64,000 nucleotides of DNA from PALSA-607 sp963737705 (GCA_963737705.1 CAVTTP010000008.1:85069-149068); one strand, 5' to 3'. Positions 9,115 to 17,800 are shown, counted from the stretch's first letter. The notes: a model not told the origin generated them from the sequence alone. Made by a program: numbers and translations.

Positions 9115-10563
9115 ATGAGCTTCGCCGACCTGCCCGAGTTCCTCGAGCGCCTGGAGAAGGACGGCGACCTCGTGCGCGTCAAGGCGCAGGTCGACCCATA
9201 TCTGGAGATCACCGAGATCGTCGACCGGGTCGTGCGCACTGGCGGCCCTGCGTTGCTCTTCGAGAACGTCAAGGGCTCCAAGCTGCCGCTGGCGATGAAC
9301 GTGTTCGGCACGACCGCCCGCATGGCCAAGGCGTTGGGTGTCGACAACCTTGACGAGATCGGCGCCCGTATCGGCGACTTGCTCAAGCCCGAACTGCCGA
9401 AGGGCTTCGCAGGTCTGAAGGATGCGATGAGCAAGCTGGGCCAACTGCGCGACGTCCCGCCTAAGACCGTGCGCAAAGGCGACTGCCAGGACGTCGTCGT
9501 GAAGGGCGACAAGGTTGATCTGATGTCCTTGCCCGCGTTACACACGTGGCCCGACGACGGCGGCTCGTATTTCAACCTCGGCCTGACGCACACGAAGCAT
9601 CCGGAGACGGGTCAGCGCAACCTTGGGCTCTACCGGTTGCAGCGGCACGATTCGCGCACTGTTGCAATGCATTGGCAGATCCACAAGGACTCCAATGCAC
9701 ATCACGCCGTTGCCGAGCGACGAGGCGAGCGATTGCCGGTGGCGATCGCCTTCGGCTGCGACCCGGTGGTGACGTACGCAGCTTCGGCGCCGCTGCCCAG
9801 CGACATCGACGAATACCTGTTCGCGGGCTTCTTGCGGCAGGAGCGGGTGGAGATGGTCGACTGCGTGACCGTGCCACTTCAAGTGCCGGCCGACGCCCAA
9901 GTCGTTCTTGAAGGTTGGCTCGAGCCGGGAGAGCGACGGCCAGAAGGACCATTCGGCGACCACACGGGTTTCTACACGCCTGTCGAGCCCTTTCCGGCCC
10001 TGACCATCGACTGCATGACGATGCAGAAGAAGCCGGTGTTTCAGAGCATTGTGGTTGGCCGGCCGCCCGCCGAGGACGGCCCGATGGGCAAGGCGACAGA
10101 GCGGATCTTCCTGCCGCTTGTGAAGCTGCTGATCCCCGACATCGTCGACATGGACATGCCGATCGAGGGCGTCTTCCACAACTGCGTAATTGTCAGCATC
10201 GACAAGCGATTCCCCAAGCACGCGCACAAGGTGATGCACGCGGTCTGGGGCGCTGGAATGCTCTCGCTCGCGAAGCTGATCGTCGTGGTCGACGCCGATT
10301 GCGACGTGCATGACTACTCGCAAGTGGCGTGGCGGGCATTGGGCAACGTCGACTACAGCCACGACATGGTGCAATCTGTGGGTCCGGTCGACCACCTCGA
10401 TCACGCCAGCTACCAGCAGTTTTGGGGCGGCAAGGTGGGCATCGACGCGACGGGCAAGTTGGCGACCGAGGGCTACACCCGGGGTTGGCCGGAGATGATC
10501 ACACAGGATCCCGCGGTGATCGAGCGCGTGACGGCGCGCTGGAAGGAGTTCGGGATCTCGTGA
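9115..10563 (+). CDS. mqnL: UbiD-family decarboxylase, menaquinone (futalosine) pathway MqnL
   Basis: 482-residue UbiD-type decarboxylase that should use prenylated FMN. In the futalosine route the UbiD/UbiA/UbiX homologues (MqnL/P/M) act late: UbiA prenylates 1,4-dihydroxy-6-naphthoate and UbiD removes the carboxylate. The protein has the family start (FADLPEFLERLEKDGDLVRV) and the conserved centre EGPFGDHTGFYTP. The prenyltransferase and flavin prenyltransferase genes follow at once, the first overlapping by GTGA. The 2-carboxylate naphthoate route (MenA) is unlikely because no men genes are present here. Confidence 0.9.
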   Translation: MSFADLPEFLERLEKDGDLVRVKAQVDPYLEITEIVDRVVRTGGPALLFENVKGSKLPLAMNVFGTTARMAKALGVDNLDEIGARIGDLLKPELPKGFAGLKDAMSKLGQLRDVPPKTVRKGDCQDVVVKGDKVDLMSLPALHTWPDDGGSYFNLGLTHTKHPETGQRNLGLYRLQRHDSRTVAMHWQIHKDSNAHHAVAERRGERLPVAIAFGCDPVVTYAASAPLPSDIDEYLFAGFLRQERVEMVDCVTVPLQVPADAQVVLEGWLEPGERRPEGPFGDHTGFYTPVEPFPALTIDCMTMQKKPVFQSIVVGRPPAEDGPMGKATERIFLPLVKLLIPDIVDMDMPIEGVFHNCVIVSIDKRFPKHAHKVMHAVWGAGMLSLAKLIVVVDADCDVHDYSQVAWRALGNVDYSHDMVQSVGPVDHLDHASYQQFWGGKVGIDATGKLATEGYTRGWPEMITQDPAVIERVTARWKEFGIS

Positions 10564-11474
10564 GCACGACCACTGCATCGCTGACCCCGGCTGCCCGCAC
10601 GCCGGGCCGGGTGAAGGCGTTCCTCGACCTGGTGCGGTTCGAACATTCGGTCTTCGCATTGCCGTTCGCCTACATCGCCACATTGACGGCGATGGCGAGT
10701 GTCAATGATCACGTGCACTGGCGGCAGCTGGCACTCGTGACGATTGCCATGGTCGGCGCGCGGACCTTCGCCATGGCCGTCAACCGGATCGTCGACCGCC
10801 ATATCGACGCACGCAATCCGCGCACACAGAGCCGCGAACTCGTGACGGGCGTCGTCAGCCTGCGGACGGCGTGGGCGGGCGCGATCGTCGCTCTGGTCGT
10901 CTTGATGGTCGCTGCGGGCGCCCTCAACCGGGTGTGTTTCTTTCTCGCGCCGGTCGCTGCGATCGTGCTGGCCGCCTACCCTTATGCCAAGAGGGTCACC
11001 TGGGCTCCACACGCGGTGCTCGGCCTCGCCCAGACGATCGGGCCCATCGGCGCGTGGCTGGCCGTCACTGGTCGGTGGTCGTGGACAGCAGTGGTGCTCG
11101 GACTCGCTGTCGGTTGTTGGATCGGTGGCTTCGACATCATCTACGCGCTGCAGGACTACCAGATCGACCGCGAGATCGGCGTCAAGTCGTTGCCCGCTCG
11201 GTTCGGGCCGCAGGTGGCCCTCGCTTTCTCACGTGTCGCCCATTACGCGACCGTGTTGCTGCTGTTGTGGTTCGGCGTCTTGGCCCATCTCGGTTGGACA
11301 TGGACGACGGGCGTTGTCGCCGCAGCAGTAGCGCTCGCCTATGAGCAGCATCTGGTGAAGCCGAACGACCTCTCGAAGGTCAACCGTGCGTTCTTCACCG
11401 TGAACGGCTTCGTCGGCATCGGATTGTTCTGTTTCGCAGTTGCTGACCTCGTCTCGCGTGGCCTTAGGGGATGA
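10560..11474 (+). CDS. mqnP: UbiA-family polyprenyltransferase, menaquinone pathway MqnP
   Basis: 304-residue intramembrane prenyltransferase that attaches the polyprenyl tail to dihydroxynaphthoate. The first Asp-rich motif is seen in AVNRIVDRHIDARNPRT (N-x3-D-x3-D) and the second in YALQDYQIDREIGVKSLP (D-x3-D), both binding Mg-diphosphate. About eight hydrophobic helices are visible. The GTG at 10560 overlaps the mqnL stop; the longer frame beginning at 10329 lies inside mqnL and is rejected. The diphosphate donor may come from the synthase gene at 36944. Confidence 0.92.
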   Translation: MSTTTASLTPAARTPGRVKAFLDLVRFEHSVFALPFAYIATLTAMASVNDHVHWRQLALVTIAMVGARTFAMAVNRIVDRHIDARNPRTQSRELVTGVVSLRTAWAGAIVALVVLMVAAGALNRVCFFLAPVAAIVLAAYPYAKRVTWAPHAVLGLAQTIGPIGAWLAVTGRWSWTAVVLGLAVGCWIGGFDIIYALQDYQIDREIGVKSLPARFGPQVALAFSRVAHYATVLLLLWFGVLAHLGWTWTTGVVAAAVALAYEQHLVKPNDLSKVNRAFFTVNGFVGIGLFCFAVADLVSRGLRG

Positions 11475-11489
11475 CCAGCGCGGGGATGA

Positions 11490-12152
11490 GTGAGCACGGG
11501 GACGACTACGCGGGTGCCCTGGGTCGTCGGCGTCAGTGGCGCTAGCGGAACCCCTTACGCGGCAGCCGTTCTGCGCGGTCTGCTGGATGCTGGGCAAAAC
11601 ATTGACCTCGTCGTCTCGCGGGCCGCACGGCTGACCCTGCTCGACGAAACAGGCGTTGCTTGGCACGACGATGCCGACAGTCTTTACGCGTGGCTGACGT
11701 CACGGCTCGACGCAGATCTGCCGCCGCTGCAGATGTCAGAGTTCGAAAGCGACCGCGTTCGCTTCTGGTCACCGGGCGACCTTGCGGCCGGCCCTTCGAG
11801 CGGCTCGTACGTCACGCGCGGCATGGTGGTCGTACCCGCGAGCACCGCCTCGGTTGCCGGAATCGCGATCGGGCTCTCGAAGGATCTGCTTCAGCGAGCC
11901 GCAGACGTCACGCTGAAGGAACGACGCCCGCTGATCGTCGTCCCGCGTGAAATGCCCTTGACCGGTGCGACTTTGCGGCACCTGGTCACCCTCGACGCGG
12001 CGGGCGCGGTGGTGTTGCCTGCAAGCCCGGCGTTCTACAGCAAACCCAAGAGCATGCAGCAGTTAGTCGACTTCGTCGCAGGAAAAATCCTCGACCTTAT
12101 GGGCATCGAACACGATCTGTTCGCGCGCTGGGACGGACGGCTGGGCAGCTAA
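11490..12152 (+). CDS. mqnM: UbiX-family flavin prenyltransferase, MqnM
   Basis: 220-residue flavoprotein of the UbiX/Pad1 family, which makes the prenylated FMN cofactor used by the UbiD-type enzyme encoded two genes upstream. The Rossmann-like start VGVSGASGTPYAAAVLRGLL and the region VVPASTASVAGIAIGLSKDLLQRAADVTLKERRPL (positions about 120-155) are characteristic. The GTG at 11490 is preceded by GGGGATGA, usable as a ribosome site. It ends the mqnL-P-M group and is followed by a short hairpin before the convergent bldC gene. Confidence 0.92.
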   Translation: MSTGTTTRVPWVVGVSGASGTPYAAAVLRGLLDAGQNIDLVVSRAARLTLLDETGVAWHDDADSLYAWLTSRLDADLPPLQMSEFESDRVRFWSPGDLAAGPSSGSYVTRGMVVVPASTASVAGIAIGLSKDLLQRAADVTLKERRPLIVVPREMPLTGATLRHLVTLDAAGAVVLPASPAFYSKPKSMQQLVDFVAGKILDLMGIEHDLFARWDGRLGS

Positions 12153-12169
12153 GCCCACCCGTTCCCGAA

Positions 12170-12190
12170 CTTCAGGGCGCAGGCCTGAAG
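12170..12190. terminator. Short hairpin between convergent mqnM and bldC
   Basis: Perfect 7-bp arms CTTCAGG (12170-12176) and CCTGAAG (12184-12190) around a 7-base loop lie between the mqnM stop and the bldC stop. The position suits a bidirectional terminator, but the stem is short and there is no clear T tract. Confidence 0.45.
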
Positions 12191-12191
12191 G

Positions 12192-12413
12192 TCAGCCCTC
12201 CGAGGCTTCTAATGCAAGCGAACCGATCGAGTCGAGATCGGAGTCGCCGCGCAAGAGAGCGCGAACTTCGGATTCCCGGAAACGTCGATGGCCACCGGGC
12301 GTGCGGATGCTGCCGATCCGGCCGGAAGCTGCCCAGCGTGTCACTGTCTTCGGGTCAACCCGAAACAAGCTGGCAACCTCTCCGGGTGTCAGGAGCCGGT
12401 CACGGTTCTCCAC
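12192..12413 (-). CDS. bldC: BldC-like MerR-family DNA-binding protein
   Basis: 73-residue protein made almost entirely of a MerR-type winged helix-turn-helix: LLTPGEVASLFRVDPKTVTRWA then IGSIRTPGGHRRFRESEVRALL. This matches Streptomyces BldC closely in sequence and size (about 68 residues). BldC binds DNA cooperatively at direct repeats and controls the timing of development. The GTG at 12413 is chosen because it lies 9 bases after AAAGG and just before the conserved start; the frame stays open further upstream but looks non-coding. It has no effector domain. Whether it acts on the neighbouring mqn genes cannot be told. Confidence 0.9.
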   Translation of the reverse strand: MENRDRLLTPGEVASLFRVDPKTVTRWAASGRIGSIRTPGGHRRFRESEVRALLRGDSDLDSIGSLALEASEG

Positions 12414-12728
12414 TGTGATGTGCCTTTCTGCGGGACGCGGTGGTGAGAGTTGCTTTCGCGGTACCCCTGACTGATGTGTACACGCGGAGGTGTCGTCTCG
12501 TCTGCGTTTGGCGCACGTTAGTTGTCTGGCGGACAAAAAAGTCGGGGTGGTCGTTACGAGACGGTCACCCTTAGTAGCGAAATTGGGGTACAAGGGACTC
12601 TATAGGGGCTAACAGTCGCCGCATGATCGCTGTCCGTAACGAAGGGTTAGGCGACCGCCATTCGCCCCGTACGCGTAGTTGCACGCCCCGAACGCGCGCG
12701 ATCAAGGGTGGCCGTGCATGCTTGAAGC
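12414..12728. other. Intergenic region between divergent bldC and mqnE
   Basis: 315 bases that must hold promoters for bldC (-) and mqnE (+). Small frames across it resemble no protein. A locally AT-richer stretch, including CTCTATAG near 12600, is the likeliest promoter zone, but I cannot pair it with a -35 box confidently. No tRNA or strong hairpin was seen. Confidence 0.45.
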
Positions 12729-13877
12729 GTGGATACCGGACGCAAGCGCGAACTCGAAGAGAAGGTTCTCGCAGGGCAGCGACTGACCTACGACGACGGC
12801 GTCGCGCTGTACGCCAGCGACGATCTGGCGTGGCTCGGCGAGCTTGCCCACTACGTGCGCACCCAGAAGAACGGTGACCGTACGTACTTCAACGTGAACC
12901 GGCACCTGAACCTGACGAACGTCTGCGCGGCGTCGTGCGCCTACTGCAGTTTCCAGCGCAAGCCCGGCGAGACCGATGCCTACACGATGCGCATCGAACA
13001 GGCCGTCGAGCTCGCGAAGCAGATGGAGCCCGAGGGCATCACCGAACTGCACATCGTGAACGGCCTGCATCCCACGTTGCCATGGCGCTACTACCCGCGT
13101 TCCTTGAAAGCACTGAAGGAAGCGCTCCCGAACGTTGCTCTGAAGGCCTTCACCGCGACCGAGATCCACTGGTTCGAAGAGATCTCAGGGTTGTCTGCCG
13201 ACGAGATCCTCGACGAACTGATCGACGCGGGGCTCGAGTCGCTGACCGGCGGCGGCGCGGAAATCTTCGACTGGGAGGTTCGGCAGAAGATCGTCGACCA
13301 CAAGACCCATTGGGAGGACTGGTCGCGCATTCACCGGCTGGCCCACTCGAAGGGCCTGAAGACGCCCTGCACGATGCTCTACGGACACATCGAGGAGCCG
13401 CGGCATCGCGTCGACCACGTGCTGCGCCTGCGCGAGCTACAGGATGAGACCGGCGGCTTCGTGGTCTTCATTCCGCTGCGATTCCAGCACGACGCGAGCG
13501 GAGACCCACGCAACCGCCTCATGACGCAACCGATGGCAACCGGCGCTGAGGCACTGAAGACCTTCGCCGTGTCGCGGCTGCTGTTCGACAACGTGCCGCA
13601 CGTCAAGGCGTTCTGGGTGATGCACGGGCTCACGACCTCGCAGCTCGCGCTGTCGCACGGTGCCGACGACCTCGACGGCTCGGTGGTCGAATACAAGATC
13701 ACACATGACGCCGACCACTTCGGAACACCGCACACCATGCACCGCGACGACCTGCTCGACCTCATTCGCGACGCCGGATTCACGCCCGTCGAGCGCGACA
13801 CGCGCTACAACGTGATCCGCGTTTTCGATGGTCCTGACACCGGCCGCCGCGACGTCCCGCAACCCATGCCGGTCTGA
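12729..13877 (+). CDS. mqnE: Aminodeoxyfutalosine synthase (radical SAM)
   Basis: 382-residue radical SAM enzyme that joins the MqnA product, 3-enolpyruvylbenzoate, to the adenosyl part of SAM, giving aminodeoxyfutalosine. The cluster cysteines are C66, C70 and C73 in NVCAASCAYCSFQRKPGE; the CSFQRKPGETDAYTM context separates MqnE from MqnC (CAFYR). TIM-barrel motifs EGITELHIVNGLHP and LTGGGAEIFD follow. A GTG start at 12729 follows a promoter region shared with divergent bldC. The DUF4229 gene begins one base after its stop. Confidence 0.94.
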   Translation: MDTGRKRELEEKVLAGQRLTYDDGVALYASDDLAWLGELAHYVRTQKNGDRTYFNVNRHLNLTNVCAASCAYCSFQRKPGETDAYTMRIEQAVELAKQMEPEGITELHIVNGLHPTLPWRYYPRSLKALKEALPNVALKAFTATEIHWFEEISGLSADEILDELIDAGLESLTGGGAEIFDWEVRQKIVDHKTHWEDWSRIHRLAHSKGLKTPCTMLYGHIEEPRHRVDHVLRLRELQDETGGFVVFIPLRFQHDASGDPRNRLMTQPMATGAEALKTFAVSRLLFDNVPHVKAFWVMHGLTTSQLALSHGADDLDGSVVEYKITHDADHFGTPHTMHRDDLLDLIRDAGFTPVERDTRYNVIRVFDGPDTGRRDVPQPMPV

Positions 13878-13878
13878 C

Positions 13879-14193
13879 GTGCCGGACGTCAATACGAATG
13901 AGTCGGACGGCGATCAGCCGGCGGGCCGCCGTCCGAATGCGATCTTGCGGTACACCACCTTGCGAGTGGCACTCTTTGTCCTCGCACTCGTCGTGTTGTG
14001 GCTGGTGCGGATCAGGGACGGCGTGCTCCTGGTGGCGATCGCGCTCGTGCTGTCGGGTCTCGCAAGCTTCGTCTTGCTGACCAGCCAACGCGATGCGATG
14101 TCGGCGCAGCTCCACGAAGCGGCGCAGCGGCGCCGGGTCAAGGCGCAGTTGCGTGCCGCCCGCGAGGACGTGCCCGACGAAGCGGACGCATGA
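13879..14193 (+). CDS. DUF4229 small membrane protein
   Basis: 104 residues from a GTG at 13879 directly after the mqnE stop. A polar N-terminus is followed by two hydrophobic helices (LRVALFVLALVVLWLV and GVLLVAIALVLSGLASFVLL) and a basic, Arg-rich C-terminus with QRDAMSAQLHE, the DUF4229 pattern. It is overlapped by the mqnA start (ATGA). The function is unknown; its place between mqnE and mqnA suggests co-expression with menaquinone synthesis, at or near the membrane. Confidence 0.8.
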   Translation: MPDVNTNESDGDQPAGRRPNAILRYTTLRVALFVLALVVLWLVRIRDGVLLVAIALVLSGLASFVLLTSQRDAMSAQLHEAAQRRRVKAQLRAAREDVPDEADA

Positions 14194-15032
14194 CCATCCC
14201 CAGGCCCAAAGTCGGCCACATCCAGTTCCTGAACTGCTTGCCGTTGTACTGGGGCTTGGTGCACTCGGGCGCGTTGCTCGACGTCGACCTACGCCGTGAC
14301 ACCCCTGACCGCCTCAGCGACCGCCTCGTGGCGGGCGATCTCGACATCGCCCCGATCAGCGTGGTCGAGTACCTGCGGCATGCCGACGAGCTGACGGTCC
14401 TGCCGGACCTTGCAGTCGGTTCTGACGGTCCGGTGATGTCGTGCGTGCTGGTCAGCCAGCTTCCACTCGATCAGCTGGACGGCGAGTTGGTGACGCTGGG
14501 CTCGACCAGCCGCACCACCATCGAACTGGCGAAGATGCTGCTCGAGGAGCGGGTCGGCGTCCGCCCTCGTTACCTGACCTGCCCACCCGACCTGCCCGCG
14601 ATGATGCTCGAAGGACCAGCAGCTGTGCTGATCGGCGATGCGGCGCTTCGGGCCACGCTGCACGACGGGCCTCGTCTGCATCTCGACGTGCATGACATGG
14701 GCGAAGCCTGGCGCGACTGGACCGGGTTGCCGATGGTTTTCGCGGTGTGGGCTGCCCGCCGGGACTTCGCGGCTAACCACCCGGGGCTGGTCAAGGACGT
14801 CCACGACGCGTTCGTTCGGTCGCGGGAGATCTCACTTGCTCGAGTCGATGAAGTGGCCCAGTCAGCGGCCCGCTGGGAAGACTTCGAAGCGCCCGCCCTG
14901 GTGCGCTACTTCCAGACACTCGACTTTTCGCTCGGCGAAAGGCAGCTCGCAGGCCTCGCGGAGTTCGCCCGCCGAGTGGGCCCACGCATCGGGCTAGCCC
15001 GGTTTGAGCAGCCGACGTTCGCTGACGTCTGA
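14190..15032 (+). CDS. mqnA: Chorismate dehydratase
   Basis: 280-residue MqnA, the first committed enzyme of the futalosine pathway, dehydrating chorismate to 3-enolpyruvylbenzoate. The family start VGHIQFLNCLPLYWGL, the SVVEYLRHADEL segment and STSRTTIELAKMLLEE with its substrate-binding Ser/Thr residues are clear; the fold resembles periplasmic binding proteins but there is no signal peptide. The ATG at 14190 overlaps the DUF4229 stop. A 7-bp hairpin follows the stop codon. Confidence 0.94.
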   Translation: MTIPRPKVGHIQFLNCLPLYWGLVHSGALLDVDLRRDTPDRLSDRLVAGDLDIAPISVVEYLRHADELTVLPDLAVGSDGPVMSCVLVSQLPLDQLDGELVTLGSTSRTTIELAKMLLEERVGVRPRYLTCPPDLPAMMLEGPAAVLIGDAALRATLHDGPRLHLDVHDMGEAWRDWTGLPMVFAVWAARRDFAANHPGLVKDVHDAFVRSREISLARVDEVAQSAARWEDFEAPALVRYFQTLDFSLGERQLAGLAEFARRVGPRIGLARFEQPTFADV

Positions 15033-15039
15033 CCCGTTC

Positions 15040-15058
15040 GACTACCGTCCGGGTAGTC
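15040..15058 (+). terminator. Putative terminator after mqnA
   Basis: Perfect 7-bp inverted repeat GACTACC (15040-15046) / GGTAGTC (15052-15058) with a 5-base loop lies just after the mqnA stop and before the next gene. No T tract follows, so it may be a weak terminator or a leader structure. Confidence 0.5.
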
Positions 15059-15129
15059 AGATCGTCCTTAGTGATCAACCTGCGCGTTTCGTCGTTCGCC
15101 TCGGTCGGATTGCTGCCACCATCGGTCAT

Positions 15130-15588
15130 ATGGCTGTGCCCATCCCCGCTCCACGCGTCGAACAGGGCCTCGTATCGGCTGTCGCTCCACACGTCGATCC
15201 ACACATGGATGCGTATCGCGTGATCGTGGCCGATGACGCGGACGGCATGCGCGAGCTGATGCACACGCTGTTGTCGCTCGAGCCCGACTTCGAGGTCGTT
15301 GGGCAGGCCCGCGACGGGTCCGAGGCCGTCGAGCTCGTGACCGAACTACAGCCCGATCTGCTGGTCATCGATATCTCGATGCCGGTGATGGATGGGCTCG
15401 AAGCCATCGAGCGAATCCGCGCGATCTCGCCAGGGACGCGCGTAGCGGTGCTGTCCGCTGAGCGCCGCCCGTCGCCGACTGGCGCGGATACCGACATTGA
15501 GAAGGGGACGCCGAACGAGGTGGTGGTCGCCACGCTGCGGGCCCTCTGCCAGCCGAGCCAGACGGCCCCGCAGGCAGGCGTCTGCTGA
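15130..15588 (+). CDS. Single-domain response regulator (CheY-like receiver)
   Basis: About 152 residues, consisting of a receiver domain after a short N-terminal tail. The acid pair is in VIVADDADGMREL, the phospho-acceptor Asp in LLVIDISMPVMDG, the switch Ser in VAVLSAERR and the conserved Lys in DIEKGTPNE, so all key residues are present. There is no output domain, and no histidine kinase is encoded nearby. The ATG at 15130 lacks a good ribosome site; an internal ATG at 15208 would leave only the receiver. It lies between mqnA and mqnC, and a link to respiration control is only inferred from position. Confidence 0.82.
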   Translation: MAVPIPAPRVEQGLVSAVAPHVDPHMDAYRVIVADDADGMRELMHTLLSLEPDFEVVGQARDGSEAVELVTELQPDLLVIDISMPVMDGLEAIERIRAISPGTRVAVLSAERRPSPTGADTDIEKGTPNEVVVATLRALCQPSQTAPQAGVC

Positions 15589-15609
15589 TCAGCTAGCCCG
15601 ACTAAGCTC

Positions 15610-16803
15610 ATGGGCGTGGCTGACCTGCGCATGTTGCTCGATCGCGCTGCCGATGGCGGCCGCATATCGGCGTCCGAAGCTCTCGAGCTCTACACGGATG
15701 CCCCGCTGCACGCGCTCGGTCGCGCGGCCGATGCGGCCCGCCGCCGTCGCTTTGCTGACACCGCTGACATCGCGACCTACCTGATCGACCGCAACATCAA
15801 CTACACCAACGCCTGCGTGACGGCCTGCAAGTTCTGCGCGTTCTATCGGGCGCCCAAGCACGCGGAGGCGTGGACGCACCCGCTCGAGGAGATCCTGCGC
15901 CGCTGCAGCGAGGCGGTCGAGCTTGGTGCTACGCAGATCATGTTGCAGGGTGGCCACAATCCCGACCTCGGGATCGAGTGGTACGAGGAGACGTTCTCGG
16001 CGGTGCGCGCCGCGTATCCGTCCCTGGCCTTGCACTCCCTAGGTGGCTCCGAGGTCGTGCACATCGCGCGGGTTTCTGGGCTCTCGTACGCGGAGGTCAT
16101 CGCGAGGTTGCACGCGGCCGGCCTCGACTCGTTCGCTGGAGCCGGTGCGGAGATCTTGACCGAGCGGCCGCGGCACGAGATCGCTCCTTTGAAAGAGACC
16201 GGCGCGGTCTGGCTCGAGGTGATGGAGACCGCGCACGGGTTGGGGGTGCAGTCGACCGCGACGTTCATGATGGGTACTGGTGAGACCAACGCCGAGCGCA
16301 TCGAGCACCTGCGGATGATCCGCGACGTGCAAGATCGAACGGGTGGCTTCCGGTCCTTCATCCCGTGGACCTACCAGCCGGAGAACAACCACCTGCGCGG
16401 GCGCACACTTGCGACGCCCCTGGAGTACCTGCGACTGCTGGCGGTGGCGCGGCTCTTCTTCGACAACATCGCCCACCTTCAGGTGTCTCAGCTCACCCTC
16501 GGTAAGGAGGTCGGCCAGCTCGGATTGCACTACGGGGCCGACGACCTCGGATCGGTGATGCTCGAGGAAAACGTGGTGTCGTCGGCCGGGGCCAAGCACC
16601 GCTGGAACCTGACCGAGTTGATCCACCTGATCCGCTCTGCCGACCGGGTGCCGGCGCAGCGCGACACCCTTTACAACCACCTGCGCGTGCACTGGACGCC
16701 GGCCGACGACCCCGAGCCCGACGAGCGGATCGCATCCCACTTCGCCTCGACTGCCCCCGGCGCCCAGCGCCCACCGGTGATGCTCCCGCTCGTCGCCAGC
16801 TAG
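15610..16803 (+). CDS. mqnC: Cyclic dehypoxanthinyl futalosine synthase (radical SAM)
   Basis: 397-residue radical SAM enzyme that cyclises dehypoxanthinyl futalosine. The cluster cysteines are C69, C73 and C76 in NYTNACVTACKFCAFYR, the MqnC signature. Other family motifs are QIMLQGGHNPDLGIEWYE, SFAGAGAEIL and the Gln/Asn-rich FIPWTYQPENNHL. It starts at an ATG 21 bases after the receiver gene. MqnB (hydrolase, the step before) and MqnD (the step after) are not in this window. It is followed by the palindrome that bounds the DUF559 gene. Confidence 0.94.
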   Translation: MGVADLRMLLDRAADGGRISASEALELYTDAPLHALGRAADAARRRRFADTADIATYLIDRNINYTNACVTACKFCAFYRAPKHAEAWTHPLEEILRRCSEAVELGATQIMLQGGHNPDLGIEWYEETFSAVRAAYPSLALHSLGGSEVVHIARVSGLSYAEVIARLHAAGLDSFAGAGAEILTERPRHEIAPLKETGAVWLEVMETAHGLGVQSTATFMMGTGETNAERIEHLRMIRDVQDRTGGFRSFIPWTYQPENNHLRGRTLATPLEYLRLLAVARLFFDNIAHLQVSQLTLGKEVGQLGLHYGADDLGSVMLEENVVSSAGAKHRWNLTELIHLIRSADRVPAQRDTLYNHLRVHWTPADDPEPDERIASHFASTAPGAQRPPVMLPLVAS

Positions 16804-16834
16804 CCCCAACCCCCCGCCGTCCCGCCGTCCGCCC

Positions 16835-16884
16835 GACTTGGAAGCCCGTGGGCGCTCAAGAACGCGTCGTCGCACTTCCAAGTC
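16835..16884. repeat. 50-bp palindromic element, left copy, at the 3' end of the DUF559 gene
   Basis: Perfect 10-bp arms GACTTGGAAG (16835-16844) and CTTCCAAGTC (16875-16884) enclose 30 bases. The right arm runs into the stop codon of the minus-strand DUF559 gene. An ungapped alignment by eye gives 33 of 50 identities to the copy at 17839-17888, which has the same length. It could also act as a terminator between convergent mqnC and the DUF559 gene. Confidence 0.75.
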
Positions 16885-17800
16885 AGCCGAATACCTCGTG
16901 CGCCCGGCGGAGTTGTGCGAGAACGACGTCCTCGTCGAGTCGGATCGCGTAGCTCGAGAACCGCAAGATGCGGTCGCCACCCAGGACGAGTTCGTTCTGG
17001 CGCCGCGCGTCCGCCCAATAGTTCTGCGCACGCAGGTGGAAGCCGCCGTCGACCTCGACTGCGAAGGTGCCGAAGTCCGCGTCGAGATAGCGGCGCCGCC
17101 CGGACGAGTCGAACCGAATCGATTGCCGAATTGGCGGCGGCAAGCCGGCCTTGCGGGCGAGCTTGAAGAAGTCGATCTCGGAGAGCGAGTCCGCTCCACC
17201 CTCGATATCGCTGAGGATGGACAGCAGAATCCCGCAGTGGCGCACCTCGCCAGCCGCCGCAAGTTCGCGTCGAAGTGCAGCCGCAGGAACGACTCCTTGT
17301 TGCACTGATGCCGCCAGCAGCGCACACGCCACACGCGCCCTCGGCGTCCACGCCGCTGCGTCGATGATCGCTCTACTCCGACCTACCGTCGGCAGTCCGA
17401 AGCTGGGTGTGATGTCTCGCTCCGCGAACCGCCGCGAGATGTGCCAATGAACGCCGTCGATGGGCCGCGGTGAGCCGTCGCTGTGCGTGACTAGCGCGTC
17501 GACAGCGTCTGGTGCGAATCCGCGTAGGCCATAGCGCTTGGCCGCCGTCCGTGCGGTAAGTGCGACTAGACCGGGCGCGGTCAAGACGGCCGCCCATTGC
17601 AGCTGGTCCCCACTCGGGATTCCGCTGTGGAGGACGAACGCGTTCCCAAGCTGCTGCCACTGGCCCGACCTGACGCGTCGTCGAGCTGCATCGCTGTCGT
17701 ATCCGGCGGTCGATAGCTGCGTCCGGCTCAACACCATCGACTGGGTCTCGGCGAGGTCGTGAAGGGCGAGGAGGTTCTGGCGCGCTGATTGCTTGGGCAT
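16883..17800 (-). CDS. DUF559 / AbiEi-like domain protein (PD-(D/E)xK-type nuclease fold)
   Basis: 305 residues. The N-terminal part (about 1-60) resembles the winged-helix region of AbiEi-type antitoxins (VLSRTQLSTAGYDSDAARRRVRSG). The C-terminal part (about 200-300) is DUF559, a Vsr/restriction-endonuclease-like fold, with plausible acidic residues E208, D240/D242 and E249-x-D251 (FAVEVDGGFH). Many actinobacterial genomes carry several such genes, but their role is not established. It sits alone on the minus strand between mqnC and add, bracketed by two 50-bp palindromes, and has no partner AbiEii toxin. The ribosome site before the ATG at 17800 is weak. Confidence 0.85.
   Translation of the reverse strand: MPKQSARQNLLALHDLAETQSMVLSRTQLSTAGYDSDAARRRVRSGQWQQLGNAFVLHSGIPSGDQLQWAAVLTAPGLVALTARTAAKRYGLRGFAPDAVDALVTHSDGSPRPIDGVHWHISRRFAERDITPSFGLPTVGRSRAIIDAAAWTPRARVACALLAASVQQGVVPAAALRRELAAAGEVRHCGILLSILSDIEGGADSLSEIDFFKLARKAGLPPPIRQSIRFDSSGRRRYLDADFGTFAVEVDGGFHLRAQNYWADARRQNELVLGGDRILRFSSYAIRLDEDVVLAQLRRAHEVFG

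Noticed and set aside
12192..12593. 133-residue version of BldC
   Set aside because: The first 60 residues are not BldC-like; the GTG at 12413 has a ribosome site and gives the normal size.
16883..17800. Complete AbiE toxin-antitoxin pair
   Set aside because: Only the antitoxin-like N-terminal domain is present, fused to DUF559; there is no AbiEii nucleotidyltransferase gene on either side.
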